This document shows positions 47,380 to 57,718 of a stretch of DNA of 64,000 nt, in pieces. The position numbers and the translations under genes were made by a program. The DNA lies in the NCBI RefSeq assembly GCF_000213175.1, contig NW_009799101.1, positions 4,571,358-4,635,357 of the forward strand, read 5' to 3'. Each line of letters begins with the position of its first letter. Position 1 is the first letter of the stretch. This stretch comes from Neurospora tetrasperma FGSC 2508. Lineage: Eukaryota; Ascomycota; Sordariomycetes; Sordariales; Sordariaceae. The notes beneath the pieces are model-generated. The model was not told the origin of the DNA. It made no database searches and saw only the letters and a program-made list of their open reading frames with translations.

Positions 47380-49422
47380 CTACGCTGCCTGTGCTTGACC
47401 ATCTCCCTGCTCACTTCCTCCTCCTCCACCCCCATCTTGACCCTTCTTGGCCTTCTTCAGCTTAGCAGCATGTTTCTGGTTGCTTTTCTCCCTACACTGC
47501 GGACAGTAGGCAAACGGCTCTCCGTTTTCCTTCAATGGTCTGGGGATCCCTTGATGCTGCTTGCACCCCATGTTCGTACAGTAGCCGCGCTCTCGGTTGA
47601 TTTCACGTATCTTGGCGTGCGTGTCTATGCATTTCTGACATTTTCTCGTGTTTTCCTTGGCTGGCTTCATTCTGACGCTCTTGCAATTATTGCAATGCTG
47701 CCCCGGCAAAAGGTCCACAGGCCACGGAGGATACTCTTTCCCTTCCGCGGCAAGGCGTGCATGGGCATCCGCAGCCGTGGCTCTGGGTGGGATGCCCTCG
47801 GGATTCGCAACTCGAGGTCGCCGAGATCGTTGGGATCGCTGGAGCTGTTGTGGTCGCTGGGGAGGCTGCGGGTTGTTGTTAGTTTGGTTGTTGGCGGTGG
47901 CGACGTAAGGTGCGTTGGGACTGCTGGGAGGAGGAGGAGGAGCAGCAGCAACAGGAGGCCAATCATCATCTTCATCGAGCATCATGGCATCTCCAGCACC
48001 ACCGAAAGGATCACCACCAGAAAGAGGAACGCCAACCGATGCACCATCAACAAAGGGATCATAGAGAAAGGATCCATCAGGAAGACGATGGCGCTTCTCC
48101 TCAACACGTTGACGCTTGTGGCTCTCGCCCGCTTCATCCTCTCCCTCATAACGTCGGCGCTTCGGCTTTCTTGCAGCATTCGCTTCATCCAACGCCCTGC
48201 CCGAAAACCCCTGAAGCAGACTCTGGAACTTGCGAGACAAAGCTTTGGAATTAGCCGACAGCTCAATCTCAGCCTCACCTTCTGGCTCCGGTGGAGGCCC
48301 ATTCGGCGTCCATGGCCCGGCAACATCAGCTTGTTGGAACCGTTCTGCCTGCACCCTGGCCTCTATCACATCCAAAATATTGCCCCCCTCAGGAACCGGG
48401 AAACTGAAGCACCTGGCCAGATAGTCCAATACCCTTACCTCCACACTCCTATCTCCTCGACAACCATTACAGATTGGAGCCCAAGGCGTCCTGTATCCGA
48501 CGACCAAGGCGCCACTTCCATTGCCGTCCGGCGGTTCATTGCCCCTCACGAACCTCGTGTTCTCGGCATCATACCGGCAAGTACACCACTGAGTCTTGTC
48601 ATACATGAACCATAACATCCACCCACATGCGTTGCTCAAGTAGGTCGTCAAGTACGATGGCTTGCGGAGGTAGTTCTGTACAATATCCGCCACACTGCCG
48701 GTTTGATTCAGCTCCACATAATCCGCTTGAGTCGGTCGGTACCAGATCTGTCTCTCGGAGTTGGGAATGACGCATCCTACCTTGGGTGGAGCGGCACGAA
48801 GGAGGGTGAAGAGATCATGGACCGTCAAGATATCATTGGGTCTCGGACGTGGAAGAGTGACAGAACAAGGATCGTCGTTGTCGTCGTCGGGCAGGTTGTC
48901 AAGAGTCTTCTTGAGACTTTCCAAAAGGTCGTCAAAGTCAACAACGGGGCTGGATTGAATCATGTTCTTGCTGCCTTGTTCCCCTTCCGCGGGTGTTTTG
49001 GGAGCAATGGACTGGTTGTTGGGAGGCGTGGAAGGGGCGTTGTAAGGGGCATCTTGGTTCTGGTGCTGGGATTGGGCTGCGCCCATGGCATTGAGTGCAG
49101 CCTGTACCCTGGCGATGTTGGCTTCAATACGCTGCATTACCTCAAGGGATATACGAGGTTGATCCTGTGGTGGTTGCAGAGGTTGTGTTGCAGGGGGAGC
49201 AGGAGGAGGAGGAGGAGGAAGGGAAGGAGAGGGATTAGGGTCGTCGGGATTAGGATTGTCGAAAGGGTTAGGAGTGTCGAAAGGGTATGAGTCGTCCAAG
49301 GCCGGATCTATCAGATCTATATCCATTTCATCGCCATTGCCCGAAGACCACGAGTCAACGGTTTGGGCTTGGGCCGGATAGTTTGACTTTGGGTCGTCGT
49401 GGCTGGGGATGTTGGGTTCCAT
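47380..49422 (-). CDS. unrecognised 680-residue protein with Cys-rich C-terminal region
   Basis: Single open frame of 680 residues from the ATG at 49422. I do not recognise the family. Residues 1-190 are acidic and Pro/Asn-rich (FDNPNPDDPNPSPSLPPPPP). A globular-looking middle of about 190-380 has aromatic residues and several cysteines (WYRPTQADYVEL, LRKPSYLTTYLSNACGWMLW, CTCRYD, CNGCRGD). A basic segment RKPKRRRYEGEDEAGESHKRQR may be a nuclear signal. The C-terminal region of about 595-660 has four cysteine pairs in order: CNNC, CQKC, CTNMGC and CPQC, enough for two zinc sites, then a Lys-rich end. The layout suggests a nuclear protein, perhaps binding nucleic acid through the zinc region. 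That is inference. Length and codon pattern support a real gene. Confidence 0.75.
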   Translation of the reverse strand: MEPNIPSHDDPKSNYPAQAQTVDSWSSGNGDEMDIDLIDPALDDSYPFDTPNPFDNPNPDDPNPSPSLPPPPPPAPPATQPLQPPQDQPRISLEVMQRIEANIARVQAALNAMGAAQSQHQNQDAPYNAPSTPPNNQSIAPKTPAEGEQGSKNMIQSSPVVDFDDLLESLKKTLDNLPDDDNDDPCSVTLPRPRPNDILTVHDLFTLLRAAPPKVGCVIPNSERQIWYRPTQADYVELNQTGSVADIVQNYLRKPSYLTTYLSNACGWMLWFMYDKTQWCTCRYDAENTRFVRGNEPPDGNGSGALVVGYRTPWAPICNGCRGDRSVEVRVLDYLARCFSFPVPEGGNILDVIEARVQAERFQQADVAGPWTPNGPPPEPEGEAEIELSANSKALSRKFQSLLQGFSGRALDEANAARKPKRRRYEGEDEAGESHKRQRVEEKRHRLPDGSFLYDPFVDGASVGVPLSGGDPFGGAGDAMMLDEDDDWPPVAAAPPPPPSSPNAPYVATANNQTNNNPQPPQRPQQLQRSQRSRRPRVANPEGIPPRATAADAHARLAAEGKEYPPWPVDLLPGQHCNNCKSVRMKPAKENTRKCQKCIDTHAKIREINRERGYCTNMGCKQHQGIPRPLKENGEPFAYCPQCREKSNQKHAAKLKKAKKGQDGGGGGGSEQGDGQAQAA

Positions 49423-51463
49423 GGTGCTTGCGTGAGGTTCAAGGATACGGGAATCCTTGCTAGGTTAGGTTGCTATAGGTGATCGCTGTCACGAAAGTGG
49501 GTGAGGCTGGAGATGATTATTTACACCTTGCTTGCTTGCTTGTTTTCTCTCTCTGGGTTTGTTTCTTGCTTCTCTTATTTTCTCGTCGTCGTTTACACCC
49601 GTTGTCTTTCTGTCCGAGTCGACACTCAGCTGCCGCTACTGATGTTCACCGAATATAGGAAACAGAAACACACTCCAGTCGCTCGCGGTATGAAGGCCAT
49701 GGTCGCAGGTATTAAATCCGTCTTTCGGCGACGAAGAAGAAGTATCGAAAATCCAAACATAGCTCCCTCGGGCCTCTGGTAGCGACTGTTATCAAAGAAA
49801 AAACAATGAATCATGCCATGATCATTGAGCGCCACCCACTCGGCTCGGCCTCTTGTCCTCGGCAAAGTCTTGCATTGTCGCGAAGTAAGTACCTAACAAT
49901 CTCCATTGTTTACCTACCTCCCTGTCCTGTCCTTGTTCAGTTTCCACCAGGAAAGGATCCATTGTCCTCGTTCCCCATTCCCACGTCTCTTCTTCATTGT
50001 CTGTTGTCCATTCCCTGGAAATCCCATCCTTTGTCGTATGTACCATCTTCCAAGATCTCTGAGCTGTGCGCTACTGTGGTCGCAAGACAAAGTAAAATCC
50101 CCTTGTCAAATACCGAGCATGAACCACAAGAGACAAAGCGATGAAGCTTTGTCTTGGGCAACAGTGTGGTCAGCGATCGCTAGTGACCTGGCTCACGGGT
50201 TTGACTTACCCATCTCATCATGGTACATTGAGCATTGTGTTGTCCTAGAGTGAAATGATGCTGCTGCTTCAAGGAGGATTTATATGATGGAGGGTTTTGT
50301 TGCATCTTCTGTTGAGGATGTGTTTCAGCTACCTACCTACCCACCTACCTATCTACCAAGATTTCCTTTGACCTTGATTTCCTTCGAGACGCAACAGCGG
50401 GCGTGGCGGCCAGATGGCACATGGCACACGGCGAAGGAAGATTGGGTGCAAAACCGCGAGTGAGCGATGTATATCTGGGACCGTAGGAGGTAGTGGGTGA
50501 TGGCTACCGGCGGTTTTCTTAGAATCAAAGTGTAGCCGTGATTTCCTTGCTCTGCCTGTTTCCTTCTCCCACTTCCTCGGCTTGATTCCTCCATTTCTCT
50601 CTTTCACTCGCAAGTCACAAGCTCGTTCCAAGGCTTGAAAACCCAGATTCCCTTTGCCTTTCCCTATATGTGTTTCATGAGTGAATCTGATGCTGAATGG
50701 AGGCAAGCGAGGACTGGAGGTCATGATAGGTACGGGACTCGTCCATGCAAGGTTTTCCTCTTCGTCACTGAATGCCCCGTAAACTGCTCTTATCGGCATG
50801 TAGCAGAGGCAGACAATATAAGTATCGCACAATCTCGGGTACCCGGTTTACAGCACAGTTGGCAACGCAGGGTTACAGATCTGGTTCATAAACCAACAAC
50901 CACACACATGCTTCTCAATGCAACTGGCAGACTCAAAGCCCTGCGTTCAATGCCTGGCCTGGAATCCGGATTTCCTGATGCAATACAGTACTTGTATTGC
51001 AAGACATTACATGCACAGCACGTGCGTCTACTTCGTTAGTCAGGACCCGAACACATGGTCTTGGGGCGTAGACCACATCTGCACATGCAATGCTAGTCGC
51101 TAAAGCTGCCTTTGCCGTTGCCTTCTTCAACCCGACCATCCATCGAGCTTTCAGTTTTCCAATGTGTCACTCTCTTCACCTGGCCTCAACTGGCACCGAA
51201 CCTTGACACGAAGATTGGTCAGGTTTAGAAACCCCCATTCACTTACTCAGCAAGGAGGAGGAGCAGGCAGGTTGTTGTGTACTTTGCATTTCTGATAAGG
51301 TCAACCGGAACCTCCAACACACCCATCGCCTTGCCCTCTCCTCAGCCTTCCACATCAGCTACCTACCAGCTTTATCGACCACATAGCTTACAATTGAAAT
51401 ACATGTGAGTACCCGACAGACCGTCGCTATCGCTTCTGCTTACTCACAGACAAGAAGACCAAG
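49423..51463. other. 2 kb intergenic region between divergent genes
   Basis: This separates the divergently transcribed Cys-rich and Gln-rich genes and should contain both promoters. It holds a CTTG run near 49530-49542, CTACCTAC tracts at 50330-50355 and no gene I can support. A likely 5' UTR intron of the Gln-rich gene lies at 51405-51449 (GTGAGT donor, CACAG acceptor), 14 bases before its ATG. Confidence 0.5.
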
Positions 51464-53746
51464 ATGGACGCACGAGCGAACAGGAACGTGGGCGGACCCG
51501 GAGCAGTCCCTCGCTCAACCGCTGTCCCCCGCTCCTCCCACCTCAATAAGCCTGAAACTGACACCAGCAAGACGCCAGTAATTGCTTCAACAATGAGGCC
51601 TTTGACAAGCACCAACACGCCTCCAAACATTGTGCCGCCATATCCAACCCCCGTCAGCATCTTGGCACCTCCACGCAACACCGACTCGACCGTTCCTTCG
51701 AGACCTCTGGCCCACACATCCATTCTCCCCGTTGGTATCAACCCCATGGTCTACACAGCCAACACCACCGCTCTCCCCGCGAGTACCAAGCTCCCGCCGC
51801 TTCAACCACCACCTAGCTTAATACCAGCACCACAACAACAGCAACCACACGAACGCACCCCACACCACCAGCAGGAACAACTGTTACAGCAGATAAGGCA
51901 GCAACAACTGGATCACATGCGCCAACTGGGACAACTCTGGCTGCCACCACCGGTACAGCAGGGACAACTGCCGTCACAACCACGACACGCACATGGCGTA
52001 ACACAGGAACAACATCAACAGTTGGCACAACAGCAACTGCATTACTTTTACCGCCTACAACAACTCGGCTTACTACAACTGCTACAACAAGGGCAAGGGC
52101 AAGGCCCGCAACGGCAACAACCACCACGTCCACATGCTCAACAGAAGCAACAGCAGGTACAGCCTCAGCCGAAAGCACACCCAGAACAACCTCGACAGCA
52201 AGGACAGCCAGAACAGCAGGTGCAGCAGCTACAGCAGGTACAGCAGGTACATCCTCAACATCCTCAACATCAAGAACAACAAGAACAACAGCAAAACCAG
52301 CCTCAACAGGAAGAAAAGCAAGGGCAGCAAGGACAACAAGGAGAGCAAAGAGAAAAAGAACAGCCTCAACAGCAAGAATCCCAAGAGCAGCAAGAAGATC
52401 AAGAACAACAGCAACAACTGCACCTGATGCACCAAGTACAAGAACTCGTAGCACTCCTTCAACAAAACAAAAAATTAGAACTGCCGCAACAGCAACAGTT
52501 GCAGAACCTACTACAGCAACTACGACCACCACAACTGCATCCCCCTTCTTCCTTCTCCGCCCCTGCCTTTTGGTCCCCCCTCCCATCCCATATCTCATCC
52601 CATATCCCACCCCAAACCCAAACCCAACGCTCCAGCTCTACATCCACCAAAACCCCCAATCCCAATCCCTCCCCCTTCTCCGCTACCGCCATCCCCGGTA
52701 TTACCTTGTCCGGTACCGCCCTCCCCGATGTCCCCTTCCCCAGTACCGCAATCCCCGGTGTCCCCTTCCCCAATACCGCAATCCCCGGTACCACCATCCC
52801 CGGTGTCCCCTTCCCCAGTACCGCAATCCCCAGTACCACCCTCCCCAGTGTCCCCTTCCCCGGTGTCGCCATCCCCAACCTCCTCCCCGGCATCCACCTC
52901 AGCCCCGAGAACTACGACCGCTATCGGATCTTAGTACACAACCTCCATTTCCAGCACATCTTCCGGACCGACCCCGCTCTGGCTTTGGCGTTCCATGACG
53001 AGTTCAATACGCGCATGGAGCTGCAAAGGCTGTTGCCGGATAGTCGACCGCCGAAGCAGTTTGTGAGTGGGCGGGAGGTGCAGAGACGGCCGCTGAGTCG
53101 GGAGGAGTGGGTGGCGGAGAGGGAGACAATGAAGAGGGAAAGGGAGAGGAGGGAGGAGATGAGGAGGGAGGAAATTAAGAGGGAGGAGATGAGGAGGGAG
53201 ATGGAGAGGGAACAAGAAAAAGAGAAGAGGGGGGTGAGTACCTCTAGGGGGCAGGTTCAGGGGCAGGGTGATGCTGGAGTTGGACTTGGAGCTGGAGGGA
53301 GTGGAAGAGGAGGTAGTGCTACGGGAGGGAGTGCCGGTGTCAGTGTCAGTGTCAGTGCCAGTGGAATACCTCTAGGGAGTAGAGATATGAGAGGAGAAGC
53401 TACGGCCGCAAATATAGGAGCAAGAGCGCCGGCAGCAGCAGCGAAGATGGCGGAAGTCGGCACAAGTGTTGGTCCTCCGCGTGTTGCTAGTGAGTGGATC
53501 AACAACGGAAGCAGCAAGCGAAAGGCGGCCGCCGCCGCCACCGCCGGCCCAGGGACGGAAACCAGGCCGGAGAAGAGGTCGAAAACGGAGATGAACACGG
53601 GACAAATGAGAACGGTTAGTGTCCAGAAACCTACCTCTACCTCTACGCAGAAGGGGGCTAGAGGGGTCCAGAAGCCCGAGGGATCACAGAAGCCCGAGGG
53701 ATTGCTCAAATCGTTGTTGAAGAAAGGGACGGGAAGTAGCGCATAG
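51464..53746 (+). CDS. glutamine-rich low-complexity (prion-like) protein
   Basis: Open frame of 760 residues from the ATG at 51464, without introns. Residues of about 120-370 are dominated by glutamine with Leu, Pro and His ([17 protein letters not shown], then QQ-rich runs with GQQGQQGEQ). Residues of about 400-480 are a repeat of [18 protein letters not shown]-type units. A short conserved-looking segment follows near 485-550 ([21 protein letters not shown], then [11 protein letters not shown]), then a highly charged [15 protein letters not shown] helix and a Gly/Ser/Lys-rich tail. Such Q-rich plus charged-helix proteins are often nuclear co-regulators or condensate-forming RNA-binding partners, but I recognise no family. 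The long open frame and the non-repetitive 485-550 segment argue it is real; the CAG/CAA repeats alone would not. Confidence 0.65.
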   Translation: MDARANRNVGGPGAVPRSTAVPRSSHLNKPETDTSKTPVIASTMRPLTSTNTPPNIVPPYPTPVSILAPPRNTDSTVPSRPLAHTSILPVGINPMVYTANTTALPASTKLPPLQPPPSLIPAPQQQQPHERTPHHQQEQLLQQIRQQQLDHMRQLGQLWLPPPVQQGQLPSQPRHAHGVTQEQHQQLAQQQLHYFYRLQQLGLLQLLQQGQGQGPQRQQPPRPHAQQKQQQVQPQPKAHPEQPRQQGQPEQQVQQLQQVQQVHPQHPQHQEQQEQQQNQPQQEEKQGQQGQQGEQREKEQPQQQESQEQQEDQEQQQQLHLMHQVQELVALLQQNKKLELPQQQQLQNLLQQLRPPQLHPPSSFSAPAFWSPLPSHISSHIPPQTQTQRSSSTSTKTPNPNPSPFSATAIPGITLSGTALPDVPFPSTAIPGVPFPNTAIPGTTIPGVPFPSTAIPSTTLPSVPFPGVAIPNLLPGIHLSPENYDRYRILVHNLHFQHIFRTDPALALAFHDEFNTRMELQRLLPDSRPPKQFVSGREVQRRPLSREEWVAERETMKRERERREEMRREEIKREEMRREMEREQEKEKRGVSTSRGQVQGQGDAGVGLGAGGSGRGGSATGGSAGVSVSVSASGIPLGSRDMRGEATAANIGARAPAAAAKMAEVGTSVGPPRVASEWINNGSSKRKAAAAATAGPGTETRPEKRSKTEMNTGQMRTVSVQKPTSTSTQKGARGVQKPEGSQKPEGLLKSLLKKGTGSSA
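52690..52885 (+). repeat. in-frame 15/30-bp minisatellite encoding PFPSTAIPG repeats
   Basis: Tandem GC-rich units containing CCCTTCCCCAGTACCGC and CCATCCCCGGT repeat about eight to ten times inside the Gln-rich gene. Because the period is a multiple of three, every frame is open on both strands here. Copy number is likely to vary between strains. Confidence 0.85.
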
Positions 53747-55546
53747 GTTGGTTGCTCTGGGGTTGGATACCTGACATGCGATAGGAATATGAAAGGAAAA
53801 AGCGTTCATGAGCATAAATTGAAGGCCAGCGAAGTATCATCATCATAGCCTAGGTATTCATGTATCTCTAAATTTCATGGAATATTCACCCAGTGGGGCG
53901 AGAAGGGAATCTGGATAACGGAACACTTCATATTGGACACACTGATTCACGGCAACAAAATTAAAGGGTAGTAGGTAGAAAGAACTATAGACAGACAAGC
54001 ATACATGCATGGGCCAGGCCATCTGGTCGTGAGGAATAAGAACAGCGTTGAGACTGCACCACAGCCGAAAGTATTTACTGGTAGGCACCTCTATTCTTGT
54101 GGAAAACCATGGTAGAGGTAGGTACCTATGTTAGGACAAAGACAATTCGTGAAAGCGAGACCATCGTGCACCTCTAGGTCAGCATCATAAGGTAGGTACA
54201 CGTCGGATCACAGAGGTAATCGTCGGTTGAGATCTGCTAGAGGTATTCACCACACTCGCGACATTCGGTTTCGCGTTTCGGTTTCGGGTCCAGTCTGACA
54301 CAATTTACCAGCTTCAGGACCTCCAGGTACTCCATTCAGGTACTTAGGTAGGTACCTATCATCCAGCAGGCGCAATTGTCCCGATCCCTTCCTTCGTTCT
54401 ACTTCTGCCCTTCTCTCACCCAATCCTAAAGTAGCTGAGCCCCCTCCAAAAGCTGGTCATATACGACGAGCTGGAAGCCGAGCGCGGGATTGCTGGTGCC
54501 AGGGGCTTGGTGCAATAGCTTGGGAACCAGAAATTCACAACATAACATACGGGCCACCTCTATATACGAGTCCCTTATAGTAGCTGGAAGAAACTGCAAC
54601 CGCCAACACTAGTCCCTAATAAGCTTGTAGATAATCCCACTGGAGACCAGTCCTTACCAAAAAAACATGCACTCAAATCACAATACTAGACACTCGACAC
54701 TAACGAAACGTCGAAATGCCAATATGGCTTATAGCACCTACGAATAATCTACTACGGAACATGTAGTAAATTCCTATTTTCTTGTTTAAATACCTGCATG
54801 GCTTCAATAAAAATGAGAAGGCAATGAACTAACGTCAAAATGAGCTTCTGCGGTTGGCAGATCTAGGTATATAACAAAGCGGCATCTTCAAAGTACCAGT
54901 GCCAGGGGCGGTACATGTAAAGCCCCGTGATTGATAATCCTAGGTGCTTACTAGAGGTACCTGACAAGCAAGGCAGATTCGTATGGCAAGCTGTTATTCA
55001 GTTACTTGCTTTTACTAATGATGAAAGGTGCACCTTTCTTCCCCTTCAATTGGTGAAATTGGAGCCTGCTATGTTGATTTCGGTTAGGTTTGCTGCTGTG
55101 CTCGTCGGCGGTGGGCAGGGGCAGGCTTGAACTTGCCCGGCGACCCAGCGTTGGGGAACCTGGGAATGATACCTCCCCTACGCTAGAGTTTGATTATCCT
55201 TTAAAGAGATGGATGTCATGTGATGTGAGATAAACTCGGAATTATCTCTAGGAAGGGACGATCGCACTCGAAGTTCGCCTCGGGTAGGTAAGTAGGTAGA
55301 GGTAATTTGTAAAAAAAAAAAGTCCATACAAGTTTGCTTTTTCCTGTTCCATTTTCCTGTCCTATTCCCTTTCCCATTTCCTTTCCCTTTTCCTGTCTCT
55401 TTTCCTTTCCCATTTCCTATCCCCTTGTCCTCTCCCATTTCCCTTCCCCATTATCATAAACCCAATTGCAGCTTCATCCCTCATGATCCCATACTAACAC
55501 ATCAATAACCAAAGCACACAAACTCCCGTAGTGTAGAGGTAGACAC
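53747..55546. other. 1.8 kb intergenic region, AT-richer than its surroundings
   Basis: No gene seen. The segment from about 54550 to 54900 is visibly AT-rich compared with flanks and lacks microsatellites. TAGGTA/AGGTACC tracts occur at 54112-54130, 54190 and 54340-54358, and a CT-rich CCTTTTCC repeat at 55345-55450. Confidence 0.55.
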
Positions 55547-55792
55547 TCAAACATCAAAATGCTCACCAATATCCCACCCCATCCTCTCTCCCCTCCTCTG
55601 CTCCTGCAAACTCGGCTGCCGATGCTCATACCGTCCATGCGACTGCATCCCCATTCCCACTCCTTCAACAATACCAGAAGAAGAATCTGCAGACCCCGAT
55701 GATCCCACCGATCCAACACTACCCCTGTGCAAACCACCAAGCTGAGGTTCAGTCCCGCTGTAGCATGGCTGGGTACCAGGGCCGTAGCCCAT
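55547..55792 (-). CDS. small Gly/Ser-rich hypothetical protein or last exon
   Basis: An 81-codon frame from the ATG at 55792 encodes a Gly/Ser-rich stretch (GSVGSSGSADSSSG) followed by a charged, Arg/Gln-rich end (QEQRRGERMGWDIGEHFDV). It reads like the C-terminus of a gene. Just upstream the frame continues without stops as NQHARD, and a CAG acceptor about 23 bases before the ATG, with a CTAACC branch site and GTCAGT donor further up, could mark an intron, so part of the N-terminus may lie in an exon I did not identify. No function is suggested. Confidence 0.35.
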   Translation of the reverse strand: MGYGPGTQPCYSGTEPQLGGLHRGSVGSVGSSGSADSSSGIVEGVGMGMQSHGRYEHRQPSLQEQRRGERMGWDIGEHFDV

Positions 55793-56333
55793 ATCGCGTG
55801 CGTGTTGGTTTACTGCTCGACGGTCTTTTTGTTCGGTCGTATCGTTTTTTGATGATGGTGGTGGATTGGTTAGTTACTGACCTTTCTTCTTCTGGTCGAT
55901 TGTTGTTTTGAAAGAAAAAAAATAAAAAAATAAATCAATACGTAGGTGTAGACATCGGCGAATCGTTCGCCCAAAGGGAGCTCAAATTAGAAAGGAATGA
56001 AAAGAAAATGGAAAGAAGAAGAAGAAGAAGACGAAGGGAAAGAAGGAAGTAATCCAAAACACATAAAGACACAAGGCATCATTTTATTTTCTTTTTCTTT
56101 CTTCCTGGGGGATGAGCATCATCCCCATCCCCATCTCCTCCGCTCCCCCCCTCCCCCTCCCCTCATGTCCCCGTTCTTCCAACCCCCCTCCCCCTCCCCC
56201 TCCCTCTAAACCCCAAACAAAACAACATCACCCACTAAGGAAAAAAGTCCATCGCCAATCTGAAGGATAATGTATCGCACGCACGCACGCTCGCCCGCTC
56301 ACTCGCTCAAAGCATAACCATCGCAATTGATGC

Positions 56334-56959
56334 TCAAAGACCTGCACCTGCAGTAGGGGCTTTCATACCAGAAGTATTTATCCCCGCCCCCGTCGACCCC
56401 ACGCTCCTCTGGCCCGATCCCGGCTGCGGCATTTCCCCGACGACGTGGTGATGCTGCTGATCGAAGCCGCCGCCGCCGCTGCCCGTCAGAGAAGGATGGC
56501 GGTCGGTGAGGTTGGGGTTGATGTTGAGTGCGTGGGATTGGGATTGTGAAGAGGAGGAGGAGGAGGATTTGTTGAGGACTTGGGCTATTGCGTCCATTTT
56601 TTTTGTGTGTTAGTTTTTGTTTTTTGTTTAGATTGGTTTGGGTTTGCTTTGCTTTGGGTTGGTTTGGGTTAGGTTGTTCGAACTGGGTGTTGTTCTGATT
56701 TGGAGTTTGAAGTGATGGGGTTTGAGGTCAGGGGATTTTGCAGATTTGAAGGTGGTGGATGGATATTGAAAGTGATGTGGACGTGATGGGAAATAGTAGT
56801 GATCATGACCAAGAGGGGAAGGTCAGGAGGGGAAGGGCACGGATAGGAGGGGGGGAGAGAGGGGAAGAGGAGAGGAGAGAAAAAGAAAAACGTACGCTCA
56901 TCCTTGGGGTTAGTAGCCTTGTCCATGCCCTTGTCGAGAGCTCTCTTCACGGAGTCCAT
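56334..56959 (-). CDS. small two-exon hypothetical protein
   Basis: Exons 56959-56896 and 56584-56334 join across a 311-nt intron (GTACGT donor, CTAAC branch site and AATAG acceptor) to give 104 residues. It starts MDSVKRALDKGMDKATNPKDE, an amphipathic basic/acidic helix, and continues into a Ser/Gly/His-rich disordered tail (LNKSSSSSSS to PTAGAGL). The intron contains an in-frame ATG at 56597 that could start an 87-residue form (MDAIAQVLNK) if the transcript begins later or the intron is kept. I do not recognise a family. The strong donor, correct branch spacing and frame continuity support the model. Confidence 0.5.
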
Positions 56960-57198
56960 TTTCGTTTGTAGATCTGGATGATGTTTTGTTGCTGTGGTCG
57001 TTTCTCTCGATAAGCAAGTCGTGTTGTAGGTTGATGCCGCGAATGGACGGAGGTCTTCTTGAAGTTCAGTTGGATGATTCGGTATGCAAGATTTATCCAA
57101 TACTACCAAACCATCCAAAAAGGATCGAAGAAATATATATGCAGGAACCATTCAGTCGATCCTACGCCGAAAAGCAGGAACATGCCATCGGGCATCGG

Positions 57199-57639
57199 CT
57201 ATGAAGACACAGTGATATCATCGTCATTGGCACTTAGCGCAAGTGCCGTGATCGTGGATCCACCCAGGCTTGGCCCAAACACAACCCACGAGCTGCCAAT
57301 GATGAAGGACAGCACAGCCACTAACAACATGGCGACCAAGGAGAATGCGCAAGTTCCGATTCGCATGATGAAAATAAATGTCCATCTTGGCTTGGATCTG
57401 TGATCACCTTGGCCTACGGACGCCCAGATGTCTTGACCGCTTTGAGTCATGATGTATGTTGTGGACGCGCTCGAGCAATAAATCTTAGACGTGATTGTTA
57501 GCGTCATGATAGGGCAGTGCAAGATGCCTTGGAGTTCATCGTGAACACTACCAACTCCGTTATTTGGACGAATTTTGGCCGACTCTATCGTGTCTAGTAA
57601 CGTATCAACCGTAAACAATCCTATCGCCATCATTGCCAT
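57199..57639 (-). CDS. doubtful small membrane protein ORF
   Basis: A 146-codon frame. Its C-terminal third has two strongly hydrophobic stretches, IFIMRIGTCAFSLVAMLLVA (continuing VLSFIIGS) and SWVVFGPSLGG, like the first helices of small fungal tetraspan proteins, then stops after an acidic DDD. The N-terminal half has no clear feature and may be an artefact. It could be a gene fragment, a gene with unrecognised introns, or chance. It lies between the coiled-coil gene's stop (57719) and the start of the small two-exon gene. Confidence 0.25.
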   Translation of the reverse strand: MAMMAIGLFTVDTLLDTIESAKIRPNNGVGSVHDELQGILHCPIMTLTITSKIYCSSASTTYIMTQSGQDIWASVGQGDHRSKPRWTFIFIMRIGTCAFSLVAMLLVAVLSFIIGSSWVVFGPSLGGSTITALALSANDDDITVSS

Positions 57640-57718
57640 AGGAAATTATCATATCATTACATTCGTGACATACCAGTTTGTTCATGTCATGCCCATCAAG
57701 CCATCCCCCCTGAAACAA

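Noticed and set aside
47362-48615. 417-codon plus-strand frame opposite the Cys-rich gene
   Set aside because: Antisense shadow: the minus-strand frame is longer, starts with ATG, and has ordered acidic, basic and cysteine-rich regions.
51813-52610. 265-codon Val/Ala-rich minus-strand frame
   Set aside because: It is produced by the complement of CAG/CAA repeats, where TTG, CTG and GTT never give stops. There is no independent evidence of coding.
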